A stretch of 64,000 nucleotides of DNA, taken from contig CP136061.1 in assembly GCA_032622095.1 (NCBI GenBank), positions 7,142,734 to 7,206,733 of the forward strand, in the 5' to 3' direction. The translations under genes were made by a program, and so were the position numbers. Numbering within the stretch: the first letter of the stretch is position 1; each line of letters starts with the position of its first letter. Source of the stretch: Siphonodentalium dalli (Eukaryota > Mollusca > Scaphopoda > Gadilida > Siphonodentaliidae). Positions 31,792 to 40,187 of this stretch are shown here, piece by piece. The notes below the pieces were generated by a model that was given only the letters and a program-made list of their open reading frames with translations, was not told where the DNA came from and did not search any database.

Positions 31792-34700
31792 TAATCAGTT
31801 GATGGTTCTTTTGTCTTTTAATTCTGGAAGGATACTCAACAACAGTTTTGAAATTTTCACGATCATTAACACATTGTACCATTGTTTCAAAATTAACTTT
31901 TTGACTTGTGCTGTAATCAAGAGTGATACCTTTTACCTTACATTTGGTGTATCTTCTCCCATCTTTGATGTATTCATATCCGTAGTTCTTTGGCCCAAGT
32001 CCAACAAATTTGACAATCTTTGCATCTGGATGTTCGTCGCTCCATTTCCCCAATCTTCCTTCGATAGTTTTGATGTTCTTCTTTGATGGATCACTGACAT
32101 ACATACAGCTGTCTGTATCAAAATACAGCACTCTATCTCCAAGTTTTTTAAAAACTTTATACAATTGTAATCTTGCATACGCTGTAACAAAAGAAGCAAC
32201 AACAACATTTGCTGAATGATGAGGTTCAATATTATCTAAAATATCAACATAATTTACCAGAATGAATTTGTCACCATCAAGAAGTGTAACATTTTGAACA
32301 ATTATATTGTTACTAGTAAGCAAATCAAAATAACGTGATGGTTTATCCACATACTCTGTTTTTGACATAAGATTTCTTTGTGCATTCTTACCCCATATAC
32401 AATTAATCATAATTTTAGATATTTGGCGTTTTCCTGGATTCTTCTCGATGTTCTCCAATTTTATACCCTCAGCTGCATAATAATCCTGTACAAACTTTTG
32501 CTTCTGTTCTTCTGTCTCAACACCAAATGGATAACCACTACATTCCTGTTTGATCTTTAGATGTTTGTCGATATAGGATTTGTATATTTCATCTGTCCAA
32601 TCTGTCCAATGCCAAATTTGGTACACATCAAGTATTTTGTAGCCAACATCCATTGCTTTGAATAATTCTGGCGTGGTCCACACTCCGGTTATAGCTCGAT
32701 CTTCTTCTGAATGGTTACATGCCTCGTTCTCATTGATGGCACAAGTGTTGCACAGAGTAAAAACCATTTTCTTGTTACAATGAATCGGTAGAACTGGAAT
32801 ATACAATTTCGATGGTGGTAAAATTGTACATTTAACAAGCCCCGCATAGTCTCTAATGTGTTCTTGATCGATCTGCTCTTGGCTCAAAATTTCTGGATGT
32901 CCAACAGGGTAGAATTTATATTTGTTGCAAAATGGATACAACGAACACACATCGATGAACTTGATTTCTTTTGTGGAATCTTGATCAATTTCCTCGTACA
33001 ATTTGATGGCATTTGTACGTCCACCAAACAATGCTTCTCTTGGCAAAATGGGGTCTCGATGTTTGTAGAAAGATTCCATTTGTTGTTTGAATTTCACATC
33101 CGATTTCATTCTTTCGTCGATCTGATGCTCCCAAATTGATTCAACTCTGTAACCAAGACTTTCCAGTTCATCTTTCTTCTGTTGGGTTCTTGTATATAAT
33201 TCTTCCATGGTGAGCATCGTATAGGGATTCTTGTATTGTCTGTTGTTGTAACATTTTGGACATCCATGAAACAGACATCCATTCATCTCAAAAACTGTTC
33301 TTGTGGCTTCCTCATATCCATCGATGTAGTGTCCACCAATCTTGATTTCTCCTCCATTCAAAGCATGCTTGATTGTTATCATACGTGACAATGATATATG
33401 TTGAAGCCAACGTATCGCTTTCATGGAATAGTTTTTAGCACATGGGTATCCACCATCTGGAATGATTCCAATTGTTTTCTCTGGCATTGAATTCTTCCTC
33501 CATGCCAAATTGCAAACTTGCGCCAATGTTATTGACTCAATGAACGGGTCAATCTGTTCTGTTTCCAATATGTATTTCCTGAATTTTCCACATCCACAGC
33601 GAAGAATATCCACGTCTGATTTGCAGTACTTCTCCATCTCTTCTTGGAAGTTGAATATCACGTAATTTTCTATTTTCTCATTGTACCATTCAAAGAATTT
33701 CTCTCGATTTTCCACGCTCATCATGTCTGGTTTGTAGTAATCAGAAGCCAAGTAATGTCCAATGTAATTTTGAAACTTTGGTGAATTCGCCCAATGTGGA
33801 AAGTGTCCTTTCGCCATCTCATTCAGCTGAAAAGTTTGTGGAAACTTTGAAAGCGGCATCATCAGAAAACTCAGAGAATCAATAACTTTCACGCTGTTGC
33901 ATTTTAAACTGAGAATCTTGTTTCCATTCATGATCAGTTCTGGTTTATGAATTCCACTTTGTATGAGTGCTTGAATTAGAAACTGTGCATCGTATCCCTG
34001 AGCATTATGTGCTATTGCAACACATCCTTTGTGATCTTGGTGGAATAACCAGTTTGTGAAGTCTGTTAAAACGTTGTCACCCTTGAATACAAATTCTCTG
34101 GAATCCGGTCCGCATGTTTCACATTTTTCTTCGATTGGTTTGCACATGCAATCTCCACAAGCGGTATGTGCAACACAGAAGTTTGGAATATGAACACCTG
34201 TGTCTTGTCTGCATTCAAAGTCAAAGAATACATATGGAATCTTTGCAGGTTTCTTTTCCGGTGATTCATATTTTGGAATGTAGCACCTGTGATCTGCTTC
34301 AACGATTTCTTTGCAATGTTTGCATTTCTTCAACCCCGCACATATATGTCTGCTTGATTTATTGATGAGAATTTCTTCATCACAATTGTTGCATAGTTGA
34401 ACCAAATCACATATTTTTCTTTTCTGTTTTCCTTCCGTCTTCAAATGGTTGTCGAAACATGATTTACTTCTGAATGATCGTCGACACGTTCTACACTTCA
34501 CCCAATTTGTGAAATTACACTGTGTCAATGACCAGCATGCACAAACAAATCTGCATCGATGATCGCCACGCATATGGAATCCAATGTCGCAGAATTCGCA
34601 GTAGTAGCTGGTGCCTAGAAATCCTTTGATTGATGTTATGGTGTCGAAGTGATTGTTGTTGTAGTAGATGTGTACACATTTGCTATCCGAACACATTTCT

Positions 34701-35809
34701 GCAGGTTCAAATAGAAATCCAGCGCCAGCAAATTCATTGTGAATTTTCACAACATATTCTGGATACAATATTTCTTGAATCTTGTGGAACTCATTGATAC
34801 TGCAAACTGTATCGTGTGGAATGCCAGCACGGTTGAGTAGATTTTTTGCTGCATCTGTTTGTGCTGTGTATATTGATTGTCTTATTCTTTTCCATATCTT
34901 TGACCAGCACGCAGATCCATCACTATCTGCCTTACACATTCCGACGACAATAGATCTTGCCATACACATAACATCATCAGCATTTTCAATCCGGACAATA
35001 CTTCTTTTTACTTTTGTCAACTTGTTCTTGTCTGCAAATGGTCCATAATGTAGTGAGTGTCGTGTACCACCTTCCGGAATATCTGTAACGAAGATTTCGA
35101 AATTGAGTGCACCGTCATGAATTGTAAAGGCTGCATTTGATTGAACCACATTTTGAATATTATCCATGAGTGTCCCACCATTCAATTCACTGGCTTTTGT
35201 GAATGGAATGAAAATGCTCATATCAAGTCCTGGATGATTTATCGTAACTCTGATTCTTGTCTTCTCATTTGCTGAACATTTCTGTTTCAATTCTTCTGTC
35301 AACTTCTCAAATATCTCTGGAATGTTTTCGATTGGATCTGTAAATTTCTCGAATTTCACACCAAATTGTCGTGATGCTGATTTAAATTTTCTGGAAAATT
35401 TCTCCGAGTTCAGCTCCATTTTGAAATATTTTGTTGGATTGAACACAACACGCTCTCTAGCCAGACTTCTCTTTCTCTTCCCACCAATTTCTCTATTCTG
35501 TCTTCGACCGCGTCCAATCTGCCCATCACTAGAACTTTCTTCACTTTCTGCCCTATCAGTTTCCATATCGCTCTCTTCACTTTCTGCCTCATCAGTTTCC
35601 ATATCGCTCTCTTCACTTTCTGCCCTATCAGTTTCCATATTGCTCTCTTCACTTTCTGCCTCATCAGTTTCCATATCGCTCTCTTCACTTTCTACCTTAT
35701 CAGTTTCCATATCGCTCTCTTCAATAACTGCAGGCCTTGGTCTTTTTCTAACAATATCTTCTTCGCTGGCGGCGTCGTCTGAAACAGGTCTTTTAATTCT
35801 CTTAAACAT
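31700..35809 (-). CDS. POLB: Protein-primed family B DNA polymerase of the Polinton
   Basis: 1369 residues from the first ATG (35809). Order: an N-terminal leader shared with the divergent gene (1-31), five acidic ~12-residue SEESDMETD repeats (about 30-93), a region of unknown fold, a cysteine-rich zinc-finger-like cluster (about 403-510), then the 3'-5' exonuclease (FFDFE about 531, HNAQGYD about 601, YCKSDVD about 728). The polymerase palm follows: DVCSLYP about 953, KIMINCIWGK about 1132, YFDTDS about 1229 and KCKVKGI about 1290. All catalytic acids are present. It replicates the element using a terminal protein as primer. It is expressed from a TATA-bearing divergent promoter. Confidence 0.96.
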   Translation of the reverse strand: MFKRIKRPVSDDAASEEDIVRKRPRPAVIEESDMETDKVESEESDMETDEAESEESNMETDRAESEESDMETDEAESEESDMETDRAESEESSSDGQIGRGRRQNREIGGKRKRSLARERVVFNPTKYFKMELNSEKFSRKFKSASRQFGVKFEKFTDPIENIPEIFEKLTEELKQKCSANEKTRIRVTINHPGLDMSIFIPFTKASELNGGTLMDNIQNVVQSNAAFTIHDGALNFEIFVTDIPEGGTRHSLHYGPFADKNKLTKVKRSIVRIENADDVMCMARSIVVGMCKADSDGSACWSKIWKRIRQSIYTAQTDAAKNLLNRAGIPHDTVCSINEFHKIQEILYPEYVVKIHNEFAGAGFLFEPAEMCSDSKCVHIYYNNNHFDTITSIKGFLGTSYYCEFCDIGFHMRGDHRCRFVCACWSLTQCNFTNWVKCRTCRRSFRSKSCFDNHLKTEGKQKRKICDLVQLCNNCDEEILINKSSRHICAGLKKCKHCKEIVEADHRCYIPKYESPEKKPAKIPYVFFDFECRQDTGVHIPNFCVAHTACGDCMCKPIEEKCETCGPDSREFVFKGDNVLTDFTNWLFHQDHKGCVAIAHNAQGYDAQFLIQALIQSGIHKPELIMNGNKILSLKCNSVKVIDSLSFLMMPLSKFPQTFQLNEMAKGHFPHWANSPKFQNYIGHYLASDYYKPDMMSVENREKFFEWYNEKIENYVIFNFQEEMEKYCKSDVDILRCGCGKFRKYILETEQIDPFIESITLAQVCNLAWRKNSMPEKTIGIIPDGGYPCAKNYSMKAIRWLQHISLSRMITIKHALNGGEIKIGGHYIDGYEEATRTVFEMNGCLFHGCPKCYNNRQYKNPYTMLTMEELYTRTQQKKDELESLGYRVESIWEHQIDERMKSDVKFKQQMESFYKHRDPILPREALFGGRTNAIKLYEEIDQDSTKEIKFIDVCSLYPFCNKYKFYPVGHPEILSQEQIDQEHIRDYAGLVKCTILPPSKLYIPVLPIHCNKKMVFTLCNTCAINENEACNHSEEDRAITGVWTTPELFKAMDVGYKILDVYQIWHWTDWTDEIYKSYIDKHLKIKQECSGYPFGVETEEQKQKFVQDYYAAEGIKLENIEKNPGKRQISKIMINCIWGKNAQRNLMSKTEYVDKPSRYFDLLTSNNIIVQNVTLLDGDKFILVNYVDILDNIEPHHSANVVVASFVTAYARLQLYKVFKKLGDRVLYFDTDSCMYVSDPSKKNIKTIEGRLGKWSDEHPDAKIVKFVGLGPKNYGYEYIKDGRRYTKCKVKGITLDYSTSQKVNFETMVQCVNDRENFKTVVEYPSRIKRQKNHQLISECQTKTFRSVYTKRKLVNGIHTYPYGWRC

Positions 35810-36112
35810 TTTTGTCTTGAGTTTTGTCAGCAAAAAATATTGCGACTGGCTTCTTCGGAGTTGAAGTGTAAAGTGTAGAATTACACCTGCTTTTATAGCT
35901 TTTATAGCATTCGCGATGAAAATGCTATAAAAGCAGATGTAATTCTACACTTTACACTTCAACTCCGAAGAAGCCAGTCGCAATATTTTTTGCTGACAAA
36001 ACTCAAGACAAAAATGTTTAAGAGAATTAAAAGACCTGTTTCAGACGACGCCGCCAGCGAAGAAGATATTGTTAGAAAAAGACCAAGGCCTGCAGTTATT
36101 GAAGAGAGCTAT
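35711..36112. promoter_or_regulatory. Palindromic divergent promoter and shared leader (arms ~189 bp)
   Basis: The left arm (35711-35899) and right arm (35924-36112) are near-perfect complements. Each contains a TATA box (CTATAAAAG at 35926-35934; on the minus strand two tandem copies in 35891-35908), an identical ~75-base leader and the first ~31 codons. The centre (about 35900-35923) holds a ~9-base TATA-containing duplication on one side only. TATA-to-ATG distance is about 85 bases on both sides. It serves the polymerase (minus) and the CCHC protein (plus). Confidence 0.85.
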
Positions 36113-36616
36113 ATTGAGCTACATAAAGAAGATTCAAAAAAATCTACACAGCCACAGACTAGAAAAATTCAAGATAATCTTGTCGAAATGAGACAGATCT
36201 CTGCCAATTTGTTTAAACTTTGTAACAAAATGCAATGGCAAGAGAAACAAGAGAAAAACAAAGCTGATAAAAATTGGAAATTGCCATATGGTTACTGTTA
36301 CAAATGCGGACAAGAATCCCATTGGTCCTTCCATTGTAAAACAGATTTCGGCGACAAAAAAAATGTGAAAACTATACAAAAATGTCTACAAGCAGTAACA
36401 ATACAAGAACAAAATGCAGATATAAAAACTGAAGAGATGTCTACAACATCAGATGTTTTCAAACAACCCCGACCTGTTGATCCTACGAATGATTCACAGA
36501 ACAAATCTGAAGATAAAAATCCAGATTTTGAAAATTCCAAGAAAACTTCCAAGAAAAAGAAGCTGAGACCATTCTACATTCCAAAAACAGATAAACGAAT
36601 CGATACAAACATTTGA
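36014..36616 (+). CDS. CCHC zinc-knuckle protein sharing its N-terminus with the polymerase
   Basis: 200 residues from the ATG at 36014. Residues 1-32 equal the start of the DNA polymerase (MFKRIKRPVSDDAASEED, then RKRPRP, a possible nuclear signal). The rest is unrelated and lysine-rich. A retroviral-type zinc knuckle, Cys95-x2-Cys98-x4-His103-x4-Cys108, sits near the middle, and the C-terminus is basic (KKTSKKKKLR). Nucleic-acid binding is likely; the role is unknown. An AATAAA at 36632-36637, 16 bases after the stop, followed by GT-rich DNA, suggests normal polyadenylation, unlike the genes to its right. Confidence 0.85.
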   Translation: MFKRIKRPVSDDAASEEDIVRKRPRPAVIEESYIELHKEDSKKSTQPQTRKIQDNLVEMRQISANLFKLCNKMQWQEKQEKNKADKNWKLPYGYCYKCGQESHWSFHCKTDFGDKKNVKTIQKCLQAVTIQEQNADIKTEEMSTTSDVFKQPRPVDPTNDSQNKSEDKNPDFENSKKTSKKKKLRPFYIPKTDKRIDTNI

Positions 36617-36631
36617 AAATTATGTTGTGTG

Positions 36632-36637
36632 AATAAA
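36632..36637 (+). terminator. Poly(A) signal AATAAA for the CCHC gene
   Basis: AATAAA sits 15-20 bases after the stop and is followed by GTGTTTTG-type DNA. The same block, including AATAAA, recurs at 38382-38387 in the second cassette. Confidence 0.6.
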
Positions 36638-36705
36638 TTATGAATTGAACAATCGTGTTTTGTTTTTTTCAGCTATGAAAGAGTAACCTTTTGGGGAATG
36701 TGGGT

Positions 36706-36721
36706 GGCCCTGAAAAGGGCC
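36706..36721 (-). terminator. Histone-type 3' stem-loop of cassette gene A
   Basis: Minus strand reads GGCCCTTTTCAGGGCC, a 6-bp stem and 4-base loop matching the metazoan histone mRNA consensus at all positions. It is preceded by AAAAC and followed by ACCCA, as in histone genes. It begins 19 bases after the stop of gene A. The purine-rich downstream element is less clear here (CCAAAAGG). Confidence 0.8.
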
Positions 36722-36740
36722 GTTTTTTCTTTTCCAGAAT

Positions 36741-37103
36741 TCATAAAAATTCTGCCAAATCAGGATATATCCCGTTGGGATTAATTGTCACAGACCAAGT
36801 AGGATTTGATCTGTGCGCCGCAGCAGCCTGAGCGAAGCTGTCAATTGCTGCATTGCACAGATCTTTCTTCGAGATCTGTGACAAGATCTCCACGAGATCA
36901 AGATTGCTTGATTCTTGATTCTTGATTGCTTGATCGCATACTTCAGGCGATGGTCGTCGCCGAGCCAGAAAATCTCTTAGCATCTGTTTCTGTACCACCT
37001 TTTGTTCAGGAGAATCCTGCCATTTCCTATATGTTCTTATTTTCGTCTCCTCTGAATCTCTCTTCCTCCATAACTTCTTGATAAATTTCTTTAACGACGG
37101 CAT
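36741..37103 (-). CDS. Cassette gene A: small protein of unknown function
   Basis: 120 residues from the ATG at 37103. The N-terminus is very basic (MPSLKKFIKKLWRKRD), then a charged helical region, an alanine-rich helix (AAIDSFAQAAAAH) and a short non-polar tail. I recognise no family. It runs head to head with gene B across a conserved ~850-bp intergenic region. A TATA-like TATAAAAATAT lies about 30 bases upstream of the ATG. It ends in a histone-type stem-loop. Confidence 0.7.
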   Translation of the reverse strand: MPSLKKFIKKLWRKRDSEETKIRTYRKWQDSPEQKVVQKQMLRDFLARRRPSPEVCDQAIKNQESSNLDLVEILSQISKKDLCNAAIDSFAQAAAAHRSNPTWSVTINPNGIYPDLAEFL

Positions 37104-37119
37104 AATGAATGAAGTTCAC

Positions 37120-37976
37120 TGAAAAAGTGAAAATATTTTTATACATTTGACACAGGCGTCAATGAAATCACATGTCGCGTTGGCGTTAAAATTGACAAAT
37201 ATTTCCTGACGTTGTGTTTTTTCAGAACCGGATCAACATGCATATTTTTCTTGATCATTATTGCATAGCGATCAAACAAATGTTTTTAATTTCGTTAGAT
37301 CATTATCTATTATTTGGTACACATGATTGATATATTTATTACCTCGTTAGGCAAATATGGAATGTTTTTCTAGTTTTTGTTTTTGGAATTGTACATATTT
37401 TATACATAAAACTGAACACAAGATTGTTACACGGGCGTCAATGAAATCACATAATACTTTGGCGTTAAAATTGACAAATATTTCCTGACGTTGTGTTTTT
37501 TCAGAACCGGATCAACATGCATATTTTTCTTGATCATTATTGCATAGCGATCAAACAAATGTTTTTAATTTCGTTAGATCATTATCTATTATTTGGTACA
37601 CATGATTGATATATTTATTACCTCGTTAGGCAAATATGGAACGTTTTTCTAGTTTTTGGTTTTGGAATTGTACATATTTTATACATAAAAACTGAACACA
37701 AGAAACATACTGAACATTTTTCTTCATCATTACAATTGATAACTTTACTTGGTCATCGTTTATGAACGAAGATGAATTCATATGTTAAAACATCTTAATT
37801 AATTGCATATACTATCATGAATTTAATCTATAACATATCGAAATAGTAAAACTAACAGATAATGCACTGTAAAGAAACACAACGCCCGGAAACATTTGTC
37901 ATTTTTAATGCCAACGTGACATGTGATTTCTCTACCGCCCGCGCAATCGTGATATATGTTCAAACACGGCCGTGAA
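37120..37976. promoter_or_regulatory. Divergent regulatory region of cassette 1, with a 279-bp tandem duplication
   Basis: Two direct copies of a ~279-bp block start near 37156 and 37435 (GCGTCAATGAAATCAC...). At the gene-B end, about 37886-37945, the same promoter motif recurs inverted (ACAACGCCCGG, ACATGTGATTTC). Each divergent gene thus carries an ACATGTG/TTGGC(G/A)TTAAA-type element. Homologous to 39005-39580. It could also contain an enhancer or origin. Confidence 0.75.
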
Positions 37977-37999
37977 CAATTTTTATTCTGCATTCAAAG

Positions 38000-38188
38000 A
38001 TGTCCGAAATCCCCGAACCGTTGATGTCTATACTAAGAGGAACGATAGGGCTAACACCCCAGATAATGCGGGCCGGACACGCAAAAGAAGTAACCGCCAG
38101 TGCAAAACTGGTTATGCAAATATGCAAAAAACAACAGCGTTGGAACAAAAGCAAAAGTCTCAAAAGAAAATCGTGGCGTGAACTTTGA
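38000..38188 (+). CDS. Cassette gene B: 62-residue basic protein
   Basis: 62 residues from the ATG at 38000, in the context CATTCAAAGATG that gene B' shares. The second half is basic (KKQQRWNKSKSLKRKSWR). No family recognised. Support for a real gene comes from its place: the same promoter frame as gene B', the same leader next to the ATG, and a histone-type stem-loop 13 bases after the stop. An overlapping frame at 37972-38181 lacks this context and is rejected. Confidence 0.65.
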   Translation: MSEIPEPLMSILRGTIGLTPQIMRAGHAKEVTASAKLVMQICKKQQRWNKSKSLKRKSWREL

Positions 38189-38201
38189 TGCCATACAAAA
38201 C

Positions 38202-38217
38202 GGCCCTTTTCAGGGCC
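38202..38217 (+). terminator. Histone-type 3' stem-loop of cassette gene B, first copy
   Basis: GGCCCTTTTCAGGGCC, preceded by AAAAC, 13 bases after the stop. Its 3' flank is AAAAAC rather than ACCA. Confidence 0.8.
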
Positions 38218-38229
38218 AAAAACAAAAAC

Positions 38230-38245
38230 GGTCCTTTTCAGGACC
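38230..38245 (+). terminator. Histone-type 3' stem-loop of cassette gene B, second copy
   Basis: GGTCCTTTTCAGGACC is a compensated variant: both sides of the stem changed (C to T and G to A), so pairing is kept. Flanks are AAAAAC and AACCA. The purine-rich AAAAAGAAAAACT follows about 10 bases later, like a histone downstream element. Confidence 0.8.
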
Positions 38246-38456
38246 AACCAATTTTTTCAAAAAGAAAAACTTTTAGCATTGCTTAATAACTAATAATGTT
38301 CTTTGTACCCTATGTTTTGTTTTGAAAAAATCACGCCACGAATAATTTAAAACAAAATATACTTGCAAATATTTGTTGTTGAATAAAATATAAATTGAAC
38401 AATCGTGTTTTTGATTTTTTCAGCAATGAAAGAGTAACCTTTTGGGAAATGTGTGT

Positions 38457-38472
38457 GGCCCTGAAAAGGGCC
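38457..38472 (-). terminator. Histone-type 3' stem-loop of cassette gene A'
   Basis: Minus strand GGCCCTTTTCAGGGCC, 22 bases after the gene A' stop, in a block homologous to 36626-36725 that includes the AATAAA (38382-38387). Confidence 0.8.
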
Positions 38473-38494
38473 GTTTTAAAATTATCATCTGACT

Positions 38495-38983
38495 TTAACA
38501 TCGTTTTGTGTTTTTCTTATATCTTGACATATCTTTCCCATGAGAACCAATAGCTTTTGCGAATTCATCACTTTTCTCTGTATCTTTAGATTCTTTACAA
38601 GGAAGACGAAATCTGACTTTTGTCTCAGTAGAAGGCTTCATGATACTTTTAGGTTCTTTTTCTTTCGCCGATAATATTTTTTCTTTTTTGATCTGTTTCT
38701 GTTCTTTCGATCTCTGAACATCATGAACCCTGATTGGTATATCTATCTCTTCTGCAACGAAACGAAGATTCACTTTTACTTCTTGATGCGTTACTTGTGT
38801 TTTCACGTCAATATCCCTGCGAAGACATCTCAGTTCATCTAAAATCGCTTTTAAAATGAGTGTATCTCCACCTATAGTCATTGTCGTATTAGCTTGGCCT
38901 GTTGACTGTGGTGCCGCATATGTATTCTGTACAACAGGATTACTGTATATCTCACTCTGAAGAAATTCTGTTAACGGATCCAT
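38495..38983 (-). CDS. Cassette gene A': protein of unknown function
   Basis: 162 residues from the ATG at 38983 (MDPLTEFLQSEIY). The frame is open 18 codons further up, but TATA and leader motifs lie there, so the inner ATG is preferred. A possible short helix (LILKAILDELRCLRRDID) is followed by a lysine- and glutamate-rich C-terminal half with KPSTETKVRFRLP. No family recognised and no similarity to gene A, although promoter and 3' end are homologous. Confidence 0.7.
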   Translation of the reverse strand: MDPLTEFLQSEIYSNPVVQNTYAAPQSTGQANTTMTIGGDTLILKAILDELRCLRRDIDVKTQVTHQEVKVNLRFVAEEIDIPIRVHDVQRSKEQKQIKKEKILSAKEKEPKSIMKPSTETKVRFRLPCKESKDTEKSDEFAKAIGSHGKDMSRYKKNTKRC

Positions 38984-39004
38984 CTTTGATAGCAATGCAA
39001 TGTA

Positions 39005-39580
39005 ACGTTGATCAAATTCGAAAATATTTTTATACATTTGACACGGGCGTCAATGAAATCACATGTCGCATTGACGTTAAAATTGACAAATGTTTCCTGG
39101 CGTTGTGTTTTTTCAGAGACGGATCAGCATTCATATTTTTCTTGATCATTATTGCATAGCGATCAAACAAATGTTTTTTATTTCGTTAGATCATTATCTA
39201 TTATTTGGTACACATGATTGATATATTTGTTACCTCGTTAGGCAAATATGGAATGTTTTTCTAGTTTTTGGTTTTGGAAATGTACATATTTTATACATAA
39301 AACTGAACACAAGAAAACATACTGAACATTTTTCTTCATCATTACAATTGATAACTTTACTTGGTCATCGTTTATGAACGAAGATGAATTCATATGTTAA
39401 AACATCTTAATTAATTGCATATACTATCATGAATTTAATCTATAACATATCGAAATGGTGAAACTAACAGATAATGCACTGAAAAGAAACACAACGTCAG
39501 GGAGCATTTGTCATTTTAACGTCAAAGTATTATGTGCTTTCTCTACCGCCCGCGCAATCGTGATATATGTTCAAGACGGA
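39005..39580. promoter_or_regulatory. Divergent regulatory region of cassette 2
   Basis: Homologous to 37120-37976 but with a single copy of the ~279-bp block (from about 39047). It carries TATAAAAATATTTT toward gene A' and CCCGCGCAATCGTGATATATG toward gene B'. The inverted promoter motifs at the two ends are kept. Confidence 0.75.
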
Positions 39581-39606
39581 TCTTCAGACTTATTCTACAT
39601 TCAAAG

Positions 39607-40071
39607 ATGACTGCTGTAAACATAACAGATCTTGACGAGATAATGGCCGGTGGGGTATACTGTAAAGCAGTGTACGGTGAAGAAATATCGCTGTTTTGGA
39701 GGGCACTCAGCCTCGGGGTTTACGGGGCGACCGATGGATGGATGATTCTGAGAGATGCGGCAGTTGACCTGTACTACGCAGAGAGTGACGAACTTGGTGC
39801 GTCGGCACAAGATTTACGGCGCACACCACTTTTGGCTGAATCAAGATTGATGGTTGAATTAGCGGCGACTGTTATACAGCGACCTATCGTCATGTTTGAT
39901 GCTACCAAAGGCGGCTACAAATCAACACCAAGATTCAAGTCATCAATAACTCTAGTGTGGATCCCACACGTTTGCCACGAGCATTATTGTGAATGCGAAA
40001 TATGGATGAGGCGAGGAGACAAATCAATTGAAGTTTTGGCGAACAAAGAAGTTCAATGTGGCGGATTGTAA
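39607..40071 (+). CDS. Cassette gene B': OTU-like protein lacking the usual catalytic cysteine
   Basis: 154 residues from the ATG at 39607 (context CATTCAAAGATG, as in gene B). Residues 24-60 (GEEISLFWRALSLGVYG, LRDAAVDLYY) and 80-98 (RLMVELAATVIQRPIVMFD) resemble the layout of OTU deubiquitinases, where DGNCLFRALS precedes two helices and a strand. Here serine stands about where the nucleophilic cysteine should be. A HEHY near residue 124 could match the late histidine. It may be an inactive binder of ubiquitin, or the likeness may be superficial. It ends in a histone-type stem-loop and lies next to the right terminal repeat. Confidence 0.7.
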   Translation: MTAVNITDLDEIMAGGVYCKAVYGEEISLFWRALSLGVYGATDGWMILRDAAVDLYYAESDELGASAQDLRRTPLLAESRLMVELAATVIQRPIVMFDATKGGYKSTPRFKSSITLVWIPHVCHEHYCECEIWMRRGDKSIEVLANKEVQCGGL

Positions 40072-40090
40072 ACTATAACAAAAATAAAAC

Positions 40091-40106
40091 GGCCCTTTTC
40101 AGGGCC
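40091..40106 (+). terminator. Histone-type 3' stem-loop of cassette gene B'
   Basis: GGCCCTTTTCAGGGCC with 5' flank AAAAC and 3' flank ACCA, 19 bases after the stop. GAAAAGAAAAACTC follows about 11 bases later, at the right distance for a U7-type downstream element. Confidence 0.85.
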
Positions 40107-40187
40107 ACCAAATATTCGAAAAGAAAAACTCTTGATTGCTAATTGATATTTTCCAAAGTGAGATTTTCCTTTTGAAAAACAATAATT

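Noticed and set aside
35322-35864. Plus-strand 180-codon serine-rich open frame
   Set aside because: Shadow of the acidic repeats and leader of the polymerase on the opposite strand.
37972-38181. Alternative frame overlapping cassette gene B
   Set aside because: It lacks the CATTCAAAGATG start context shared with gene B' and starts inside the promoter-proximal leader.
36741-40071. The possibility that the cassette genes are histones, because of their stem-loops
   Set aside because: None of the four proteins shows a histone fold or histone motif; only the 3' signal is histone-like.
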